From Parvularculaceae bacterium (GTDB lineage Bacteria; Pseudomonadota; Alphaproteobacteria; Caulobacterales; Parvularculaceae): a DNA stretch of 64,000 nucleotides. The notes beneath the pieces are model-generated. The model was not told the DNA's origin. It ran no database searches and worked only from the letters and a program-made list of their open reading frames with translations. Made by a program: the position numbers and the translations under genes. Below, in pieces: positions 60,511 to 64,000 of this stretch; position 1 is the stretch's first letter, and each line of letters opens with the position of its first letter. Location: the NCBI GenBank assembly GCA_020446945.1, contig JAGRDS010000011.1, positions 62,001 to 126,000 on the forward strand, given 5' to 3'.

Positions 60511-62013
60511 TTAGTCCGGCGGTGCGCCTTCCGGATTGAATTGGAGTTCTTCCGGTTCCGCCTCATCGTTTTCCCGTGCGTTTATTCCCGCGCTTTCGCG
60601 CGCCGCCGGATCGGCGAATTCCGGATTGGCGTATTCCCAGTAAGTTTGCGCCGCGCGCACGCGCGCGATCTCGCGCCTGATGATTTCAGCTTGCGGATGC
60701 GCCGCGTTTTCCAGCCGCTTTAACGCGGCCTCGCCATATTCGCCGAGTTCGAAGCGAAGATATCCATAGTCGAATTGCGCCGCATCGACCCTGCCGGAAA
60801 GAAGATGGCGCTCCTGGCTCCGCGCGCTCATCGCCCACATGTTGAACGCGGGCGATGACGCCGCGATGAGGACGACAATCCAGACGATCGCCGTCGCCGC
60901 ATTCGCCGGCGCGACGAATGGCATCCATTTTCGGGCGCGCCAGTTCGCTTCGCCGATGAGCCCGACGATCAGGACGAGGGAATAACCGAACGCCAGCAAC
61001 GTCATGACGGCGCCGGCGATGCGCGGCGGCGTCAGGGCGTATTCGGCGATGCGCGTCCAGATGCCGTAGGCGCAAAGCCCGGTGTAGACAGGAAAAATGG
61101 CGATAACGATGAGGGTTGAAAGGCGCAGCCACAGGGCGGGCGGGGCGCCTTCCGCATTCTGATAAACGCCGTTGAAAATGAGCATTCCCGAAAAAGCGAG
61201 AAACAGGAGCGCCGCCGCCGGCCGGGCGAACAGGAATTCCGCGCTGAGTATCGCGCCCGGCCCTTTTGCCGCGAGCGCGATCAGAAAGGTGATTGAAAAA
61301 GCCGCCATGATCGGCATGGCGATGCGCGAAAACAAGAGCAGCATGAATCTCAGCGCGCCGAGAACGCTTTGCTGGCCCCGGATCATCGCGATCGACAACC
61401 CGCCGATCGCGCCGAGAAACGGAAAAACAAACCACGGCTCGTCAAACAGCTCGGAGAAAAAAACGACATCCATCTGTTTCAAAAGCGCGGCCCAGGCGTA
61501 GAGCAGCACCAGCGATAGTCCGGCGAAAATCGCCGCGCCGCCGGCGACGAGCGGCAGCGTCAATCCGTGAAAGAAAATCGAGGCGTATTTCGGCGGCGCG
61601 CCTGTCTCCAGCGTCGCCTTGGCGAGGCTCGTCATCAGATAAGTCGCGAGCGGCGCCGAGACGGCGAACCAGGCGAAGACCGGAAACAGGCCAAGATCGC
61701 CGTCGGCGTTCGCCGCCGCTGCGGAAAGCGTGAAAGTCGGCGCCGCGACGATAGCGGCGATGATCGCGGCGGGAATAACCGGCCTGACGAAATCGCGCCG
61801 TTCAGACAATAACAGCCAGCCGGCAGCAAAGACGACGATCGTCTGCAAAACGGTGAGCGAGGCGGGCGAGGGCGTTCGCGCGTCGATCCACCTGTCGGTG
61901 ATCCAATAGACGGCGCCGCCGGCCGCCAGCCCGACGATAAGGCTCAACAGGCCGAGGCCGCGCCCGCTTTCTGCGGGGTTTTGCGCCGCTTGTCTTTTGG
62001 TCCCGTCCGCCAT
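60511..62013 (-). CDS. DUF4153-like multi-span membrane protein
   Basis: The 500-residue product has about ten to eleven hydrophobic segments from residue 20 to 400 and a soluble, charged C-terminus (about 405-500) with repeated glutamates. The YALTPPRIAGAVMTLLAFGYSLVLI segment resembles DUF4153 membrane proteins. Function is unknown. I took the ATG at 62013 (MADGTKRQ) over 62058. It is convergent with the helix-turn-helix gene and divergent from thyA. Confidence 0.8.
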   Translation of the reverse strand: MADGTKRQAAQNPAESGRGLGLLSLIVGLAAGGAVYWITDRWIDARTPSPASLTVLQTIVVFAAGWLLLSERRDFVRPVIPAAIIAAIVAAPTFTLSAAAANADGDLGLFPVFAWFAVSAPLATYLMTSLAKATLETGAPPKYASIFFHGLTLPLVAGGAAIFAGLSLVLLYAWAALLKQMDVVFFSELFDEPWFVFPFLGAIGGLSIAMIRGQQSVLGALRFMLLLFSRIAMPIMAAFSITFLIALAAKGPGAILSAEFLFARPAAALLFLAFSGMLIFNGVYQNAEGAPPALWLRLSTLIVIAIFPVYTGLCAYGIWTRIAEYALTPPRIAGAVMTLLAFGYSLVLIVGLIGEANWRARKWMPFVAPANAATAIVWIVVLIAASSPAFNMWAMSARSQERHLLSGRVDAAQFDYGYLRFELGEYGEAALKRLENAAHPQAEIIRREIARVRAAQTYWEYANPEFADPAARESAGINARENDEAEPEELQFNPEGAPPD

Positions 62014-62148
62014 ACCCCGACCCCTCGCGCGCAGTCTATCACAATCAGCCGGGCGCAATCGACCGGGAAGTCATTGTTTTGACGCGCGCCGTGTGACAGC
62101 GCGCGGCGAGGTCTTTAAACTCGCCGCCGCGAGGAGACTGGCGAGGCT

Positions 62149-62943
62149 ATGAGGCAATATCTCGACCTTCTGGAGCGCGTTCTGGAAGAGGGCGACGATC
62201 GAACGGAACGCACCGGCACCGGCGCGCGGTCGGTGTTCGGTCATCAGATGCGATTCGACCTCTCCGCCGGCTTCCCGTTGCTGACTACGAAAAAGCTGCA
62301 TTTGAAATCGATTATTCACGAGCTTTTGTGGTTCATCGCGGGCGACACGAATATCGCCTATCTCAACCGGCACGGCGTCACGATCTGGGATGAATGGGCG
62401 GATGAAAATGGCGAGCTTGGTCCGGTCTACGGGCGGCAATGGCGATCCTGGCCGGCGCCGGACGGCGGCGCGATCGACCAGCTTTCCTGGGTCGTTGACG
62501 AACTAAAGAAAAATCCGACATCGCGCCGGCTTGTCGTCAGCGCCTGGAACCCGTCGGAAATCGCCGACATGGCGTTGCCGCCCTGTCATTGCCTGTTTCA
62601 GTTTTTCGTCTCTAACGGCCGCCTGTCATGCCAGCTTTATCAACGCTCGGCCGATATTTTTCTTGGCGTTCCTTTCAACATCGCATCCTACGCCCTGTTG
62701 ACCCACATGGTTGCGGCGACGACGGGCCTGAAGGCGGGCGATTTCGTTCACACGCTCGGCGACGCGCATCTTTATCACAATCATTTCGAACAGGCGCGCC
62801 TGCAATTGACGCGAACGCCGGGCGCGCTGGCGCGTTTGGCGCTCAATCCGAATGTAAAGAGCGTTTTTGACTACGTGTTCGACGATATCGAAATCAAGGA
62901 TTATGCGGCGCAGCCGACGATAAAGGCGCCGATCGCCGTATGA
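62149..62943 (+). CDS. thyA: Thymidylate synthase
   Basis: The 264-residue enzyme methylates dUMP to dTMP using methylene-tetrahydrofolate. The catalytic cysteine is Cys146 in PPCHC, and the phosphate-binding [10 protein letters not shown], the [12 protein letters not shown] and the HLYHNHFEQ motifs are intact. It matches the E. coli length exactly. The GNAT gene overlaps its stop by 4 bases, and folA follows, so synthesis and regeneration of folate are genetically coupled. Confidence 0.97.
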   Translation: MRQYLDLLERVLEEGDDRTERTGTGARSVFGHQMRFDLSAGFPLLTTKKLHLKSIIHELLWFIAGDTNIAYLNRHGVTIWDEWADENGELGPVYGRQWRSWPAPDGGAIDQLSWVVDELKKNPTSRRLVVSAWNPSEIADMALPPCHCLFQFFVSNGRLSCQLYQRSADIFLGVPFNIASYALLTHMVAATTGLKAGDFVHTLGDAHLYHNHFEQARLQLTRTPGALARLALNPNVKSVFDYVFDDIEIKDYAAQPTIKAPIAV

Positions 62944-63422
62944 CGCTGCTGATCCGAAAAGCCGAATTGAAGGACGCCGCGCTGATCGTGCAATTTGTCC
63001 GCGATCTCGCGGAGTACGAAAAACTGGCTGATGAGGCGGTCGCATCGACCGGCGATATTGAGCGCGCTCTTTTCTGCGACAATCCGAAAGCGTATTGCCT
63101 GATCGCGGAATGGAATGGCGAACCGTGCGGCTTTGCGCTGTATTTTTTCAATTTCTCGACTTTTCTCGGCCGTCACGGCGTTTATCTCGAAGATCTTTTC
63201 GTGCGTGAGACGCATCGCGGCAGGGGCGTCGGCAAGGCGCTACTCGCGCAGCTTGCAAAAATTGCGATCGACAATAATTGCGGCCGGCTCGAATGGTCGG
63301 TGCTGGACTGGAACGCGCCGTCGATTGCGTTTTATAAATCGCTCGGCGCCGATGCGATGGATGAATGGACCGTCTATCGCTTGACCGGCGCGCCGCTCCG
63401 CAACCTTGCGGGAGGCGCATGA
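62940..63422 (+). CDS. GNAT family N-acetyltransferase
   Basis: The 160-residue acetyl-CoA-dependent acetyltransferase has the GNAT motif A in [15 protein letters not shown] and a [19 protein letters not shown] motif B, as in diamine/SAT1-like members. The substrate is not known; related enzymes act on polyamines or thialysine. It is placed between thyA and folA with ATGA overlaps on both sides, so translation of the three is coupled. Confidence 0.92.
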   Translation: MTLLIRKAELKDAALIVQFVRDLAEYEKLADEAVASTGDIERALFCDNPKAYCLIAEWNGEPCGFALYFFNFSTFLGRHGVYLEDLFVRETHRGRGVGKALLAQLAKIAIDNNCGRLEWSVLDWNAPSIAFYKSLGADAMDEWTVYRLTGAPLRNLAGGA

Positions 63423-63922
63423 TGCGGCTCGCACTTATTGTCGCCGCCGCCAGAAACGGCGTTATCGGCCGCAATGGCGGTCTCGCCTGGAAAATTTCCG
63501 ACGATCTGAAATGGTTCCGCCGGCAAACGACTGGAAAGCCGGTGATTATGGGGCGGCGCACCTTTGACAGCATCGGCAAGGCGCTCCCCGACAGGGTGAA
63601 TATCGTGGTCAGCCGGACCATGGCGCCCGTCGAGGGCGTCATCGTCGAACGCACGATCGAGGATGCGTTAAGGCGCGGCGCCGAGGCGGCGAGCGCATCC
63701 GATGTCGATGAGTTCTTCATTATCGGCGGCGCTGAACTTTACGCTTCGACGCTGGCGCTCGCCGACCGCATTTATCTGACGGCCGTCGACGCCGATGTCG
63801 ACGGCGATGCGCGCTTTCCGCCGATCGATCCGAAAGACTGGATTCGCCGGCTCGCCGGGCGGGCGGAAAAATCCGCGCGCAATGAGCATGCTTGCGAATT
63901 TTTCATACTGGATCGGCGCTGA
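63419..63922 (+). CDS. folA: Dihydrofolate reductase
   Basis: The 167-residue enzyme reduces dihydrofolate with NADPH and replenishes the cofactor used by ThyA. The N-terminal IGRNGGLAWKISDDLKWFR carries the substrate-binding aspartate and the Met20-type loop, GRRTFDSIG binds NADPH, and IIGGAELY is the conserved glycine pair. I took the ATG at 63419, overlapping the GNAT stop; an ATG follows at 63422. The 78 bases after the stop hold no gene. Confidence 0.96.
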   Translation: MMRLALIVAAARNGVIGRNGGLAWKISDDLKWFRRQTTGKPVIMGRRTFDSIGKALPDRVNIVVSRTMAPVEGVIVERTIEDALRRGAEAASASDVDEFFIIGGAELYASTLALADRIYLTAVDADVDGDARFPPIDPKDWIRRLAGRAEKSARNEHACEFFILDRR

Positions 63923-64000
63923 CGGCGAATTTCCAGTCCCTTGTTTTAAGAAAGATAAAAATCCCCATATCGGCGTAATCGGGTGTTTACGATAGCGGTG

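Noticed and set aside
60495..60512. GACC-TTTTTT-GGTC after the helix-turn-helix gene as a terminator
   Set aside because: The T-run lies in the loop and not after the stem, and the stem is only 4 to 5 bases.
1..64000. Mobile elements, prophage, CRISPR arrays, tRNA or rRNA genes
   Set aside because: I found no transposase or integrase, no spaced repeat array, and no cloverleaf with a matching T-loop other than the tRNA-like domain of the tmRNA.

Overview
The window reads as one continuous stretch of chromosome from an alphaproteobacterium of moderately high GC. Evidence: a circularly permuted two-piece tmRNA gene (59750-60052, minus) next to an alpha-type SspB; a class A RNase P RNA (41131-41515); a GTTC-N7-GTTC LexA box of the alphaproteobacterial type before rmuC; an NDUFAF6-like squalene/phytoene synthase protein; and a divergent GlnE. 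Parvularculales or Caulobacterales are plausible, but this is inference. I see no IS element, prophage, CRISPR array, tRNA or rRNA.

Layout. 91-2723: murJ and trpS. 2806-4059: an anchored protein with seven I-E/D-G-D-H/Y-E-x-R repeats. 4072-9531 (minus): a polyamine-type glutamylation cluster (PuuB-like oxidase, two glutamine synthetase paralogues, a SpuC-like transaminase) with a divergent GntR/FCD regulator at 9868. 10605-21548: amidohydrolase lipoprotein, TPR-sulfotransferase, TonB-dependent receptor, membrane protein, class III transaminase, hrpB. 21806-22871: a TetR regulator and a CsoR copper sensor with its operator.

22968-41020 is a catabolic island: biotin-dependent acyl-CoA carboxylase (two subunits), a beta-keto acid cleavage enzyme, IorA/IorB indolepyruvate-type oxidoreductase, a MarR, an isatin hydrolase/kynurenine formamidase-type cyclase, then a tightly coupled minus-strand operon (SDR, MarR, enoyl-CoA hydratase, acyl-CoA dehydrogenase, RidA, fused FAD monooxygenase/old-yellow-enzyme) and an aromatic-amino-acid-type PLP decarboxylase. 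The set is consistent with tryptophan/indole degradation through anthranilate and 2-aminobenzoyl-CoA with CoA-linked ring processing. The promoter of the SDR operon carries two copies of an AT-rich MarR-type palindrome.

41131-64000 is mainly housekeeping: rnpB; thioesterase-YajQ-ACP-ketosynthase; a VOC protein; an Ada-like methyltransferase; yajC-secD-secF; sodB; a CLC channel; a GlnE homologue that has lost the aspartates of both nucleotidyltransferase sites; fumC; rmuC; sspB; ssrA; a DUF4153-like membrane protein; and thyA-GNAT-folA with ATGA overlaps.
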